Assembly: GCA_029238935.1 (NCBI GenBank)
Contig: JAQZBN010000021.1
Coordinates: forward strand, 1 to 61,766
DNA: 61,766 nucleotides
Direction of reading: 5' to 3'
Source: Herbinix sp.
Lineage (GTDB): Bacteria; Bacillota; Clostridia; Lachnospirales; Lachnospiraceae
Positions 8,462-17,080 of the stretch are shown here, piece after piece. The translations under genes were made by a program, and so were the position numbers. The first letter of the stretch is position 1; every line of letters starts with the position of its first letter. The notes beneath the pieces are model-generated. The model made no database searches. It was given only the letters and a program-made list of their open reading frames with translations, and was not told the origin of the DNA.

Positions 8462-9127
8462 ATGAATATTAACGATAAAATAATAAAACATTGTTTAAAA
8501 AATGTAATGTTTATAAATGGAACAGCATATGCGGGGAAGTCCACAATGGTGGCTATGCTTGCTGAAAAATACGGCTTAATTCATTGCGGTGAGAATTATC
8601 ATGGAATCATAACCAGCGGAATTGCCACTCCTGCCGAATATCCTAATCTCTGTTATTTCGAAACAATGAAAGATTGGCAAGAGTTTATAAACCGCACTCC
8701 GGATGAATATACAAGATGGATTGATGGAGGAATAGATGAAATTGCGGAATTTGAAATTGCATATCTTATTAGTATTTCACACTCTCAGAAAGTAATTGTT
8801 GATACAAATATTTCGATTGATTTATTGCGTAAGATTGCAGATTATAATCAAGTAGCAATCATGCTTTCACCACAATCAATGTCTGTTGATTATTTTTTTG
8901 AGCGTGATGATGAAGATAAGAAATTTATTAAAGAACAGATTATGAAAGCAGAAAATCCTGAAAAAACTATGGAAAATTTCCGTGAGTGCATTGCTAGAAT
9001 AAATAGCAAAGAAAACTATGATAAATTTGCCAATAGTGGATTTTTTACAATAATTAGAAAAGACGTTGTTACCGATACAAAATTGGAGACAATGAACTTA
9101 TTGGCAAAGCATTTTGGATTAGAATAA
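8462..9127 (+). CDS. P-loop kinase-like protein
   Basis: A 221-residue protein with a Walker A loop near its N-terminus (NGTAYAGKST), hydrophobic strands on either side, and a likely Walker-B-type Asp in KVIVDTNIS. The size and layout resemble small-molecule kinases of the shikimate or AAA_33 type that phosphorylate a metabolite or antibiotic with ATP. The substrate is unknown. ATG 8462 is chosen over ATG 8429 because GAGGT at 8450-8454 is spaced seven bases from it. It is isolated between two terminator-like hairpins. Confidence 0.75.
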   Translation: MNINDKIIKHCLKNVMFINGTAYAGKSTMVAMLAEKYGLIHCGENYHGIITSGIATPAEYPNLCYFETMKDWQEFINRTPDEYTRWIDGGIDEIAEFEIAYLISISHSQKVIVDTNISIDLLRKIADYNQVAIMLSPQSMSVDYFFERDDEDKKFIKEQIMKAENPEKTMENFRECIARINSKENYDKFANSGFFTIIRKDVVTDTKLETMNLLAKHFGLE

Positions 9128-9145
9128 TAAATAACAACCATAATA

Positions 9146-9199
9146 GGGGTTGTCGCACTGGCGGTTGATCAACTGCTAGTGTGATAGCCTCTTTGGTTA
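9146..9199 (+). terminator. long G-U-rich hairpin, probable terminator
   Basis: As RNA, 9146-9166 pairs with 9171-9192 around a GAUC loop in a stem of about 20 pairs. Nearly all DNA-level mismatches are G-U wobbles. The tail CTCTTTGG is a weak T tract. It fits a terminator for the kinase gene, but a small structured RNA cannot be excluded. Confidence 0.5.
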
Positions 9200-9225
9200 T
9201 ATTACTAATTGTTTATTTTATTGAA

Positions 9226-9270
9226 TAATGGTAGAAAATGTAATTGCAATATAGTATAATCTAGAAAAGA
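9226..9270 (+). repeat. 45-bp duplicated promoter-like block, copy B
   Basis: This is the second copy of the block at 1829-1873, with 43 of 45 positions identical, including the TAGAAA-N17-TATAAT promoter. It would transcribe toward the gene at 9602 through a leader of about 330 bases. Confidence 0.6.
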
Positions 9271-9601
9271 CTTGAAAATTCTTGCAATTTATAGTTGTAC
9301 GAGGAAGAAACAACATTGCTCGACAAAATGCTTAAAGAGGAAAATTAATCGCGAAGGTATATAGGAAGCAGCGATATGGATAGCGACATAGATATAGTCG
9401 GCGGAAGTATATCCTAATAGAGTAGCAGATAGTCAAAATATTTTAGTGATCACACTTTTGGATATCCCATTCAATTATGGATTTTAGGCATATAAACAAT
9501 TATTAATGCGTTGCCATTGTTAATATCGAATGAGTTTTTTTACATCAATACAGCGATAATTATCTATTTGTCAATACAAAAGTTAAAGGAGGATCTAAAA
9601 T
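9271..9601 (+). other. non-coding leader or gene debris
   Basis: There is no intact gene. The stretch holds several stop-interrupted fragments in all frames and an AAAGGAGG RBS at its end for the next gene. If the duplicated block at 9226 is a promoter, this is a long untranslated leader; I see no riboswitch pattern. Confidence 0.35.
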
Positions 9602-10318
9602 ATGGCGACTTGGATTAGTCACTTGATGATAGCTGACAATTTATTAATCAGAGGTCTAAACTTGGATAAAAAAGGATTCTGTGTTGGTAACATAGCCCCG
9701 GACTGTAATGTAGAAAACGAAGATTGGACATCATTTACACCTTCTAGAGAAGTAACACATTGGATGAAGGGTCAAAGTAAGTTAACTTCTGATTATGAAG
9801 ACTTCTATAAAAAGTACATAAAAGATGAGTCATTCACTTCAAATGAGCAATACTCATTCTTATTGGGATATTATTCTCATCTCATAACAGACGTTGAATT
9901 TCAAAGATTTATTAGAGATGAACATCGTGTAAAAAATACATATGACCGAATAAAAACGAATGGAGATTTACGAGAGAAAGTAATAGGATATTCCGAGGAT
10001 TTTGATACATTGAAAAAGATATTCGAGAAAAATAGAGTTTTTTATGATATTAAGGTTCAGGAAACGAATTACCTAAAATCAAATCCCACTTCTGGTTATA
10101 ACACTGTACTGCAGAATTTAGAAGAGTTTCCAGATTACCTGGACTTTTTTCCCCAAGGAGCTATCATCAGAAAAATAAGAATTATGGCAAATAAACCTGA
10201 TAATGATAGCTCTGAATATGAATTTTTATTCTTCTCAAAGCAAGAATTTGAAGAATTCATATATGAAACTAGTAATATGGTATATAGATTAATAAAAGAC
10301 AAGATATCAGGGCAATAA
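9602..10318 (+). CDS. zinc-dependent phospholipase C-like protein
   Basis: A 238-residue protein that resembles the zinc-dependent phospholipase C / S1-P1 nuclease-like family (PF00882 type). Candidate metal ligands appear in the expected order: ISHLMIADNLL (His near the N-terminus), GNIAPDC, THWMKG, and LGYYSHLITDVEF with an HxxxD motif. There is no signal peptide, so it would act inside the cell, unlike the secreted toxins. The usual annotation is metal-dependent hydrolase of unknown substrate. ATG 9602 follows AAAGGAGG at good spacing. It stands alone. Confidence 0.75.
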   Translation: MATWISHLMIADNLLIRGLNLDKKGFCVGNIAPDCNVENEDWTSFTPSREVTHWMKGQSKLTSDYEDFYKKYIKDESFTSNEQYSFLLGYYSHLITDVEFQRFIRDEHRVKNTYDRIKTNGDLREKVIGYSEDFDTLKKIFEKNRVFYDIKVQETNYLKSNPTSGYNTVLQNLEEFPDYLDFFPQGAIIRKIRIMANKPDNDSSEYEFLFFSKQEFEEFIYETSNMVYRLIKDKISGQ

Positions 10319-10532
10319 AAATCATAAACAATGTCGCTATTCATCCGTATTAAGATTTCGGAAGGAACTAATAGTAATCCCAGATGTGAACTGGTTTGTG
10401 AGATTATTTTCCGCAGATAGAAATGATGACCAGTATATGATCCGAATCATGGGGTTTGATAAACTGTTGATTTCATATGCATAGCATAATTTGCTTATAA
10501 TAATTTATTTTTAGGCCAGTGGGGTGATAAAT

Positions 10533-11054
10533 ATGCCAGAATTATGGGATATAGTAGATGAATACGGTAATAAAACCGGACGATTACACGAGCGTGGAAC
10601 AACAATGAATCAGGGTGAATACCACTTATCAGTTAGCGTCTGGATTTTAAATAATAATTGTGAATTTTTAATTTCAAAAAGGGCACCTACTCAAATTACA
10701 CCGAATATGTGGGAAACAACAGGTGGCAGTGCAATTGCTGGCGAAAATAGTTTGGAAGCTGCATTAAGGGAAACAAAAGAGGAATTGTCAATAACTCTTA
10801 ACCCTGAAAAAGGACATATATTTACGAAATACACCTATCCTCATAGTAGCGGTGATGGAGCTGCGTATTTTGAGGTATGGATTTTTGTGCAAGAAGTTGA
10901 TATTTCATCTATAGTTTTACAACCAACTGAAACTTGTGATGTAATATGGGCAAGCATAGAAAATATAAAACAGCTTATAGAGAATGGTCAATTTATAAAT
11001 TATTCTTATGTTAACGAATTGTTTTTTACTGCTTCTGAATTAATAAACAAGTAA
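10533..11054 (+). CDS. NUDIX hydrolase
   Basis: A 173-residue NUDIX protein that would hydrolyse a nucleoside-diphosphate-linked substrate. The Nudix box is visible as GGSAIAGENSLEAALRETKE followed by ELSI, giving GX5EX7REXXEE. The usual glycine near its end is replaced by serine. The N-terminus (MPELWDIVDEYGNKTGRLHE) resembles the isopentenyl-diphosphate-isomerase-like branch. ATG 10533 is preferred over GTG 10524, which lies inside the RBS GTGGGGTG. The 214 bases before it contain an open but startless stretch ending in IRIMGFDKLLISYA, possible gene debris. Confidence 0.9.
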   Translation: MPELWDIVDEYGNKTGRLHERGTTMNQGEYHLSVSVWILNNNCEFLISKRAPTQITPNMWETTGGSAIAGENSLEAALRETKEELSITLNPEKGHIFTKYTYPHSSGDGAAYFEVWIFVQEVDISSIVLQPTETCDVIWASIENIKQLIENGQFINYSYVNELFFTASELINK

Positions 11055-11164
11055 GAATATTTACTTTCGTTCGTTGAAAGCATTTCGAGGAGCGATTTGC
11101 ACCGCATTAATAATCGATTACGAGTTAAATATTCTTTATAATCTGAGATTTGGAGGATTATGAA

Positions 11165-11689
11165 GTGAACCATCTGTTTTTAGTAAGACCATCTATTGAA
11201 GATAAAGCTGAATTTGAAAATATGATGCTTGAATGGGAGTAACTAGGCAAGCGTATTGTACCTGGAATAATGAGGAGTTATAAACCAAATTTTGATGAGT
11301 TTATTGAATTTCTTGAAAGATGTAATAATGGTATTGGTTTATCAGAAAATCAGGTTCCCAGCACCTTGTATCTATTAAAAAATCATAATAATAGAATAAT
11401 GGGTGCTTTATCTCTCCGACATCGCTTAACAGATGAACTAAAGATGTTTGGAGGTCATATCGGATACGGAATACGTCCATCTGAAAGAAATAAGGGTTAT
11501 GCCACAGTTATGCTAAAATATGCTCTTGATTATGTGAAAGAACTTAATATTAGCACTATATATATTTCATGTGACAAGGATAACATTGCTTCTTCTAAAG
11601 TAATTCAAAATAATGGGGGAGTTCTTGAATGGGAGGGTTATTATCAGCCAGTTAACAGAGTAATTCAGAGATATCGGATTTTTTTATAA
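11165..11689 (+). pseudogene. GNAT acetyltransferase broken by an in-frame TAA
   Basis: GTG 11165, with GGAGG at 11152-11156, opens a frame (MNHLFLVRPSIEDKAEFENM...) that hits TAA at 11240-11242 after 25 codons. It continues in the same frame without further interruption to 11689. Downstream of the stop the protein is a normal GNAT C-terminus: VPSTLYLLKNHNNRIMGALS, RHRLTDELKMFGGHIGYGIR and PSERNKGYATVMLKYALDYV. N- and C-terminal parts together match the length of this GNAT subgroup (about 170 residues). A single base change could account for the TAA. Reinitiation at ATG 11270 would give a 139-residue protein still holding the acetyl-CoA loop. Confidence 0.8.
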
Positions 11690-11733
11690 TGATACAACAA
11701 ACTTAATTGATTGAAGTGGGAGAAGTTGAGAAA

Positions 11734-12621
11734 ATGCAATGTTTTATTGATGGTCAAGAATACATTTTCATAAATGATGCTCTGAAAGAGGAAGTTACGA
11801 GAATGAGGTACTTTCAACTAGCAAAACAGATTTATGGATTGAAATTTGAAAAATGGTTTCAATCAGGTTATTGTGACAATCGTTTTGTTCCGTATATCAT
11901 TATGCATGAAGATATTGCTGTATCAAGTGTGGCGGTGTGCATCAATGATATAAGCTGGCAAGACCAAAAAAAACGATATGTACAAATCAGTACTGTTATG
12001 ACTTTGCCTGAGTATAGAAATAAAGGACTGAATCGGTATCTAATGGAAGTAGTATTAAACGAATGGAAGGACAAATGTGATGCAATTTATTTATTGGCAA
12101 ATGATTCTGTCATAGACTTCTATCCTAAATTTGGTTTTGATGAGTATAAGGAATTTGAATACAGCAAATCCATAAGTAAAACGATTGGTACATATAGAAA
12201 ACTTGATATTGAAGACCCTGATGATTGGAAGCTAATTATAAGCAAATATATGTTAGGAAATCCATTTTCGGAATTCAAAATAGATCATCTAAGCTTATTT
12301 GTATTTCATTGCATACAATTTGTTTCAAAGGATATTTATTATATTGATCAATATGACGCTGTTGTAGTAGCTCAATATGATAATAATAGGCTTATTTGTT
12401 ATGATATCTTTACGGATGGTAATTTTCGAGTGGATGATATTCTAAGTATTATGGCGAATGAAAATACAGACATTATCTGTCTTGGATTTACGCCAAAGTC
12501 AAAAGAGGGGTACATAATTGAAGAATCACAGGAGGAGGATACCCACTTGTTTGTGCTAAAGGGTAAGAAAAATATTTTTAAAGAAAATAAGGTGATGTTT
12601 CCTATGTTGTCCCGTGCTTAA
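11734..12621 (+). CDS. GNAT-family acetyltransferase, two-domain
   Basis: A 295-residue protein. The N-terminal half is a GNAT domain with QISTVMTLPEYRNKGLNRYL (motif A with R-x-K-G-L) and SVIDFYPKFGFDEYKEFEY (motif B). The second half (about residues 160-295) is an extra domain of alpha/beta character, as in some larger Gram-positive GNAT proteins. ATG 11734 is chosen; an in-frame TTG at 11707 would add nine residues, and GGGAG at 11718 is a little far from 11734, so the start is not fixed. Substrate is unknown. Confidence 0.85.
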   Translation: MQCFIDGQEYIFINDALKEEVTRMRYFQLAKQIYGLKFEKWFQSGYCDNRFVPYIIMHEDIAVSSVAVCINDISWQDQKKRYVQISTVMTLPEYRNKGLNRYLMEVVLNEWKDKCDAIYLLANDSVIDFYPKFGFDEYKEFEYSKSISKTIGTYRKLDIEDPDDWKLIISKYMLGNPFSEFKIDHLSLFVFHCIQFVSKDIYYIDQYDAVVVAQYDNNRLICYDIFTDGNFRVDDILSIMANENTDIICLGFTPKSKEGYIIEESQEEDTHLFVLKGKKNIFKENKVMFPMLSRA

Positions 12622-12639
12622 TAAGCATAAGCTATTACC

Positions 12640-13089
12640 TTGATGTATTTGTTTACCAGAATAATAGAGTTCAAATATGATTATGTTAGCTCCTTTATGA
12701 ATGGATATGCGTCAGTAAAAATGGATGGCAAATATGGGCTTATTGATAATACAGGCAACGTTATTGTACCTATCGAGTATGATACAGAAGTGAGATTTCA
12801 TGAAGGACTAGCGGTAGTACGAAAAGATGGCAAGTGGGGTGTATTAGAAGGAAAAGAGCATTTTGATGAGTCTGATATTTGACAATTCAAGGTTGCTGTT
12901 AAAGAGGGTTTTGGTATCTAAGTAAAAGCAACCGGCAGATACAAGGTATTTGAAAACTATTTTGCATAGAATTACTAGATCGAAAGCCAAGTTATTTGGA
13001 CAAAACGGTATGCGTACGTAAAACGACGAAAGTCATGGGGCTTGGTAGTTGCCGAGGGAAATCAAACAGAAAGTTTATGCTATAAATAA
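12640..13089 (+). pseudogene. WG-repeat protein remnant with four in-frame stops
   Basis: The frame encodes WG (beta-strand) repeats: YASVKMDGKYGLIDNTGNVI, then EGLAVVRKDGKWGVL. It is interrupted by TGA 12880, TAA 12919, TAG 12967 and TAG 12976. The same frame then resumes with RYAYVKRRKSWGLVVAEG, another WG repeat, and ends at TAA 13087. No frameshift is needed to join the pieces. There is no RBS at the 5' end, so the start is lost too. This is a decaying gene whose intact relatives are usually secreted or cytoplasmic repeat proteins of unknown role. Confidence 0.8.
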
Positions 13090-13150
13090 TGGTTTTACAA
13101 GGCCCAATATTTAAGATTAAGATCATTCAGAAGCAGGCTAAGGAGGTTTT

Positions 13151-13888
13151 ATGATATTATCAAGTAATAGCAATGATGAGTTTTGTGCAAGCATGGATAC
13201 GATTGGGTTTAAGGCGAAAATAATTCATGAAAAAACCGTTTTGATAAAGATTAATTTAGCTCGTCCTGCCATACATAATCATCCAAGAACTGATGTCAAC
13301 TTACTTTCCGAGGTAATACACTATGTCTATTCCAATGGTGGTACATGTGCTATAGCTGAAAGTGCAAATGGATACTTGAAAAATAATATAGAGCAAGCAG
13401 GACTTTCGGATATTGTCAATAATTATAACATTAAAGTAATTGATTTAGATTTTGAAGAAGTAGAGCAGGTTAGTATTACCGGAGAAGAGCATTACATACC
13501 AAAATGTTTCAAAAATTATGGAGTTCGTATTGCCATTCCTGCATCATCGAAAAGACCTAATATGATATTCTCAAATAATGTTAAGTTGTTTGTTGGTGCT
13601 GTTCCGAGGCGTATGTATCAGATCGATAATAAAACTGTTGATTGGCGACCACGTGTACACATCGATTTACACAGGTCGGTTGCTAACATCTTTAATTCAA
13701 TCCAATGGTATTCCCCTTTTAGTTTTTTTATTAACGGTGGGTTGGCAATGTCTGAAACCAAAGGTGAATTCCGTTTTAAAGAGATCTTAATAAGTAATGA
13801 TGGGATTGAACTTGATCTATATGTTTTAGAAAAGTATTTCAATGATTTTGAAATACCAGATTACTTAAAGGAATTTCAAAATAAGTAA
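13151..13888 (+). CDS. DUF362-like protein
   Basis: A 245-residue protein resembling the DUF362 family. Visible features are KTVLIKINLARPAIHNHPRT (the family's conserved lysine-containing strand followed by PxTDxxLL), the GGTCAIAESANGY segment, and a late FINGGLAMSETKGEFR. Family members are often fused to ferredoxin domains; here there is no iron-sulphur cysteine motif, so this is the stand-alone form. AAGGAGG lies just before ATG 13151. Function is unknown. It follows the WG-repeat pseudogene by about 60 bases. Confidence 0.75.
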   Translation: MILSSNSNDEFCASMDTIGFKAKIIHEKTVLIKINLARPAIHNHPRTDVNLLSEVIHYVYSNGGTCAIAESANGYLKNNIEQAGLSDIVNNYNIKVIDLDFEEVEQVSITGEEHYIPKCFKNYGVRIAIPASSKRPNMIFSNNVKLFVGAVPRRMYQIDNKTVDWRPRVHIDLHRSVANIFNSIQWYSPFSFFINGGLAMSETKGEFRFKEILISNDGIELDLYVLEKYFNDFEIPDYLKEFQNK

Positions 13889-14054
13889 TTTATTGCTTCT
13901 CAATTGTCATCTGCTGTGTACTGTTGATTATTAATATAATATTATGCTTAGCAAATTCTGAAATGCTGAGTTATTGTGACCTTTGCATTATGCTTCATGA
14001 TGTGAATGAAACATCAGCAGGATAAACTTGCAAATAAATCTGAGAGGAAGATAT

Positions 14055-14525
14055 ATGATACAAATTGAAGAAATACCGATAGAGAAGATCAGTAATTTCT
14101 GGAAAATGCATTATGAGTATCTTATACAAGATGAAATCATTTCAGATGATGAAGATAAAAAATATTTTCAGAGTGATGAATATCGGTCAGTAATTAAAGA
14201 GCATATGCTTAGAAATATAGATAAGCATCATTTGGCCTATTTTGTGGAGAAAACGAATAGAATTGGTGCAGTATCATATTGTATTTATCAAAGTGAAGAT
14301 GGAAAATGCTTTATTTTGGACTATTGGATGTTCCCACAGTTTCGTGGAAAAGGAACAGGACATAAGTGCTTTGAAGCGTTGGAGAACCACACCAAAAAAG
14401 ACGGTGCTTTATATTATGAAATCAATTGTGATGGTAGGCAGGACAGAATGCGGTTCTGGAAAAGCATTGGGTTTGTTCAAAACGGTATCGATGAGTTTGG
14501 AGTTGAATTGCTTATTAAGAGATAA
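14055..14525 (+). CDS. GNAT-family N-acetyltransferase
   Basis: A 156-residue single-domain GNAT. Motif A is seen as DYWMFPQFRGKGTGHKCFEA, with the R-G-K-G-T-G acetyl-CoA loop, and motif B as RMRFWKSIGFVQNG. ATG 14055 follows GAGAGGAAG at 14042-14050; the longer frame beginning at 14028 has no RBS. The acceptor substrate is unknown. It is followed after 41 bases by a HAD phosphatase gene and is probably co-transcribed with it. Confidence 0.88.
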   Translation: MIQIEEIPIEKISNFWKMHYEYLIQDEIISDDEDKKYFQSDEYRSVIKEHMLRNIDKHHLAYFVEKTNRIGAVSYCIYQSEDGKCFILDYWMFPQFRGKGTGHKCFEALENHTKKDGALYYEINCDGRQDRMRFWKSIGFVQNGIDEFGVELLIKR

Positions 14526-14566
14526 TCTTGAATTTGTCAACTCAATAATTGTAGGAAGGAATAAAA

Positions 14567-15241
14567 ATGATACGAGCAGTTATTTTTGACATGTTTGAAA
14601 CATTGATTACGCACTATCATAGTACACTATATTTTGGAGCACAAATGGCGGAGGATGCAGGAATTCCAGATGATAAATTTCAGTCACTTTGGCGTCCGAC
14701 GGATCATAAACGTACGGTAGGGAAATTAACTTTCGAGGAGGTATTGGAGATGATTCTCCGAGAGAATCATTGTTACTCCGAAAAGCTTATAAAGGAAATT
14801 GTTGAAAAACGTATAGCGGCAAAGGAAGAGTGTTTCAGACAATTACATTCTGAAATTATTCCAATGCTTTCATCATTGAAAAAGAGGGGATTTTTAATCG
14901 GGTTAATAAGTAACTGTTTTTCAGAAGAAGCGGATGTAATCCGTAGGAGTGTTTTATTTCCCTATTTTGATGCTGTTTATCTTTCATACGAACAGGGGAT
15001 TCAAAAGCCTGAGGAGGAGATTTTCCTAAGATGTATGGATGACTTATCTGTGAAAGCAGAGGAATGTATCTATGTTGGAGACGGAGGCTGTAATGAGTTG
15101 GAGACTGCTAAAATACTTGGAATGAAAGCAGTACAAGCAGCTTGGTATTTACAAGAAGGAACAACACAACCTTCAAAGCGAAAGCATGATTTCATTCAAA
15201 TAGAAAATCCACTTGATGTGGTGAATTTAGTGGATCTGTAG
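14567..15241 (+). CDS. HAD-superfamily hydrolase
   Basis: A 224-residue HAD phosphatase of the subclass with a helical cap. Motif I is VIFDMFETL with the nucleophilic Asp. The second acidic residue of the usual DxD is Phe, as in haloacid-dehalogenase-like members, which may limit phosphatase activity. Motif II is LISNC, motif III is the Lys in GIQKPEEEIF, and motif IV is YVGDGGCNELETA. ATG 14567 follows AGGAAGG. Substrate is unknown; pairing with the GNAT gene just upstream hints at shared metabolism. Confidence 0.88.
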   Translation: MIRAVIFDMFETLITHYHSTLYFGAQMAEDAGIPDDKFQSLWRPTDHKRTVGKLTFEEVLEMILRENHCYSEKLIKEIVEKRIAAKEECFRQLHSEIIPMLSSLKKRGFLIGLISNCFSEEADVIRRSVLFPYFDAVYLSYEQGIQKPEEEIFLRCMDDLSVKAEECIYVGDGGCNELETAKILGMKAVQAAWYLQEGTTQPSKRKHDFIQIENPLDVVNLVDL

Positions 15242-15346
15242 AAGTTTATGAAAACATATTTATACTGGTAGACAAAACATCGTATTTTGAGACATGACTT
15301 TTTAGTTCATTCTATTCTAAAATATTTCTTGAAAGGAGGTGCTCCT

Positions 15347-16813
15347 GTGAACTGGATACAATGCCTGTCAAAAGCGATCAACTACATAGAAAAACATTTA
15401 ACCGATGATATTAACATAGAGGAACTAGCAAGACAGTCCTATACATCGAGCTCTCATTTTCAACTTATTTTCCATTTGGTAATGGGTATGACCATTGGTG
15501 AATACATACGCAATAGGCGAATGAGTTTAGCTGCACAAGATTTGTTACAACCAACCAGCAAAATTATTGATGTAGCTATGAAGTACCAATATGATACGCA
15601 GGAGAGTTTTTCCAAGGCATTTACGCGGTTTCACGGCGTTACACCATCGAAAGTGCAGCGGGGAAAGGTTAAAGTGTTTCATCCGTTGTCTATTAATGTT
15701 ACTATTCAAGGAGGTTTTGATATGTCATGTAAATTGATTGACGAGTTTTATTGGAGCAACATCGAAGAGCAAGAGAGTGAGAAACTGACGGATGCAGAAA
15801 AATACAGAAGAATTGCTAGTTGGGCGGGTAAGGCAAGGGGGCAGAATCCGAGTGTTTTTGATGCGTTGACTGAATGGATACTGGACGATTCCCAATGGAG
15901 TAAAGAAAAACTTTCAGAGAACGAGCAAATTTTGATGCAGGGAGTGTTGGCCCGGTTCAAAGAACAGAACGCGCAGCTTCGGGCTTACCTGTCAGAATTA
16001 GTGCCGTCCGGAGTAGTAAACACAGCAGTGTTTAAGGCATTGGATCGATTTGATGACGAGTTGTCGGGGAAGGCTTACGACAAGGGGTTGCAGGAAGTAG
16101 TAGCACAAGTGTTTGCAGACTTTTCTACCATGTTGGAGCGTAACATAAGGGTGAAAATTGCAGGAAATAAAACAGGACCTTCAGGTACGGATAGTGTTGA
16201 TATATTTGGATATATCAATTGCTTAAAGGACTGCGATGCCGGGGTACAGTGGGCGTTGTTTATGCCGGATATGGTTGAGAGACAGCAAAAGGGCTTCAAA
16301 GTGGATACATTTGAATACAAAAAAATGTCCGCCATGCGATTTATCGGGCGGGAAGGCGATGATTTAGCCGATGTAGAGGTTCGTAAGAAGCTCTTTTGCA
16401 TTCTGGACACCTTGAACGAGTATAAATCGGATCTTGACTATGATGTTTTGTTTATGCATCATTACGGACAGTGCGTGGATGTTGGTCCGTGGCATGGTTT
16501 TTGGGGAAGGTTTATGAAGGCAGATACGCCTGTGCCGGAAGGATTTATCTATTTCGACTTCATACTGCATAACGATGGCAAGGCTGGTCTGCCGTTCTTG
16601 TCACAGTATGCGTATGCTACTTTCTCCGGCGATATGAACGCTATGCATCAATGCGAGGGTTATGACAGTGATGCCATGTACGATGTCACGAGAAACATTA
16701 TGCTTGGTCAAGGCATACAGATTCCGTATCCGGGTAAATATTGGACTGCGGAAGTATTTCTTGATGGATGCGACAAATACAGCACCGCTTATATGTTTAG
16801 TGCGGAGCTGTAG
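15347..16813 (+). CDS. AraC-family regulator with C-terminal effector-binding domain
   Basis: A 488-residue regulator. Residues 1-110 hold the two AraC helix-turn-helix motifs (INIEELARQSYTSSSHFQLI and KIIDVAMKYQYDTQESFSKA). A helical linker spans about 130-300. The C-terminal domain (about 320-488) resembles GyrI/SOUL-like effector-binding domains and includes WGRFMKADTPVPEGFIYFDF. That same signature occurs in the stand-alone protein at 56216. GTG 15347 has AAAGGAGGT at 15332-15340, which decides the start. The ligand and targets are unknown. Confidence 0.88.
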   Translation: MNWIQCLSKAINYIEKHLTDDINIEELARQSYTSSSHFQLIFHLVMGMTIGEYIRNRRMSLAAQDLLQPTSKIIDVAMKYQYDTQESFSKAFTRFHGVTPSKVQRGKVKVFHPLSINVTIQGGFDMSCKLIDEFYWSNIEEQESEKLTDAEKYRRIASWAGKARGQNPSVFDALTEWILDDSQWSKEKLSENEQILMQGVLARFKEQNAQLRAYLSELVPSGVVNTAVFKALDRFDDELSGKAYDKGLQEVVAQVFADFSTMLERNIRVKIAGNKTGPSGTDSVDIFGYINCLKDCDAGVQWALFMPDMVERQQKGFKVDTFEYKKMSAMRFIGREGDDLADVEVRKKLFCILDTLNEYKSDLDYDVLFMHHYGQCVDVGPWHGFWGRFMKADTPVPEGFIYFDFILHNDGKAGLPFLSQYAYATFSGDMNAMHQCEGYDSDAMYDVTRNIMLGQGIQIPYPGKYWTAEVFLDGCDKYSTAYMFSAEL

Positions 16814-16983
16814 AGGGTATACGATGGTTTTTCCTACAATAGAACATTAATGTTCATATATGTTACTTCCTGTTCATTCTAAATAAAGAATTAAACGAAC
16901 TTCCCGCTATATTTATGAAGCCAAGCCTAGCATGTAGACAAAATTGAATCTATTAATGCTCTGAATAAAGAAAAATTCAACCA

Positions 16984-17049
16984 CAATTTTAGTAGAAACT
17001 ATCAATTCAAGTTATTGAATATCAAGGTGTTTTTGATAAACTGAAATTG
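16984..17049 (+). promoter_or_regulatory. structured leader of the HTH-TPR gene
   Basis: CAATTTTAGT (16984-16993) pairs with ACTGAAATTG (17040-17049), enclosing ATCA/TGAT and an inner hairpin ATTCAA-GTTA-TTGAAT (17005-17020). A second copy at 19960-20024 keeps the outer pairing with compensating changes (C-A to C-G on the left arm matched by T-G to C-G on the right). This suggests a folded leader or a symmetrical operator. Confidence 0.55.
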
Positions 17050-17080
17050 CAGCTGCAATAATTATGAAAGGATGGTATCT

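Noticed and set aside
9365..9425. Short frame reading GSSDMDSDIDIVGG, like a nucleotidyltransferase motif
   Set aside because: Only about 22 codons between stops and no other part of the domain nearby. Probably chance in a repetitive GATA-rich stretch.
10438..10455. 15-base match gatccgaatcatggg shared with about 3105-3119, both readable as IRIMG
   Set aside because: Similarity does not extend beyond 15-16 bases, and in 61 kb of AT-rich DNA one such match is expected by chance. It may be debris but cannot be supported.
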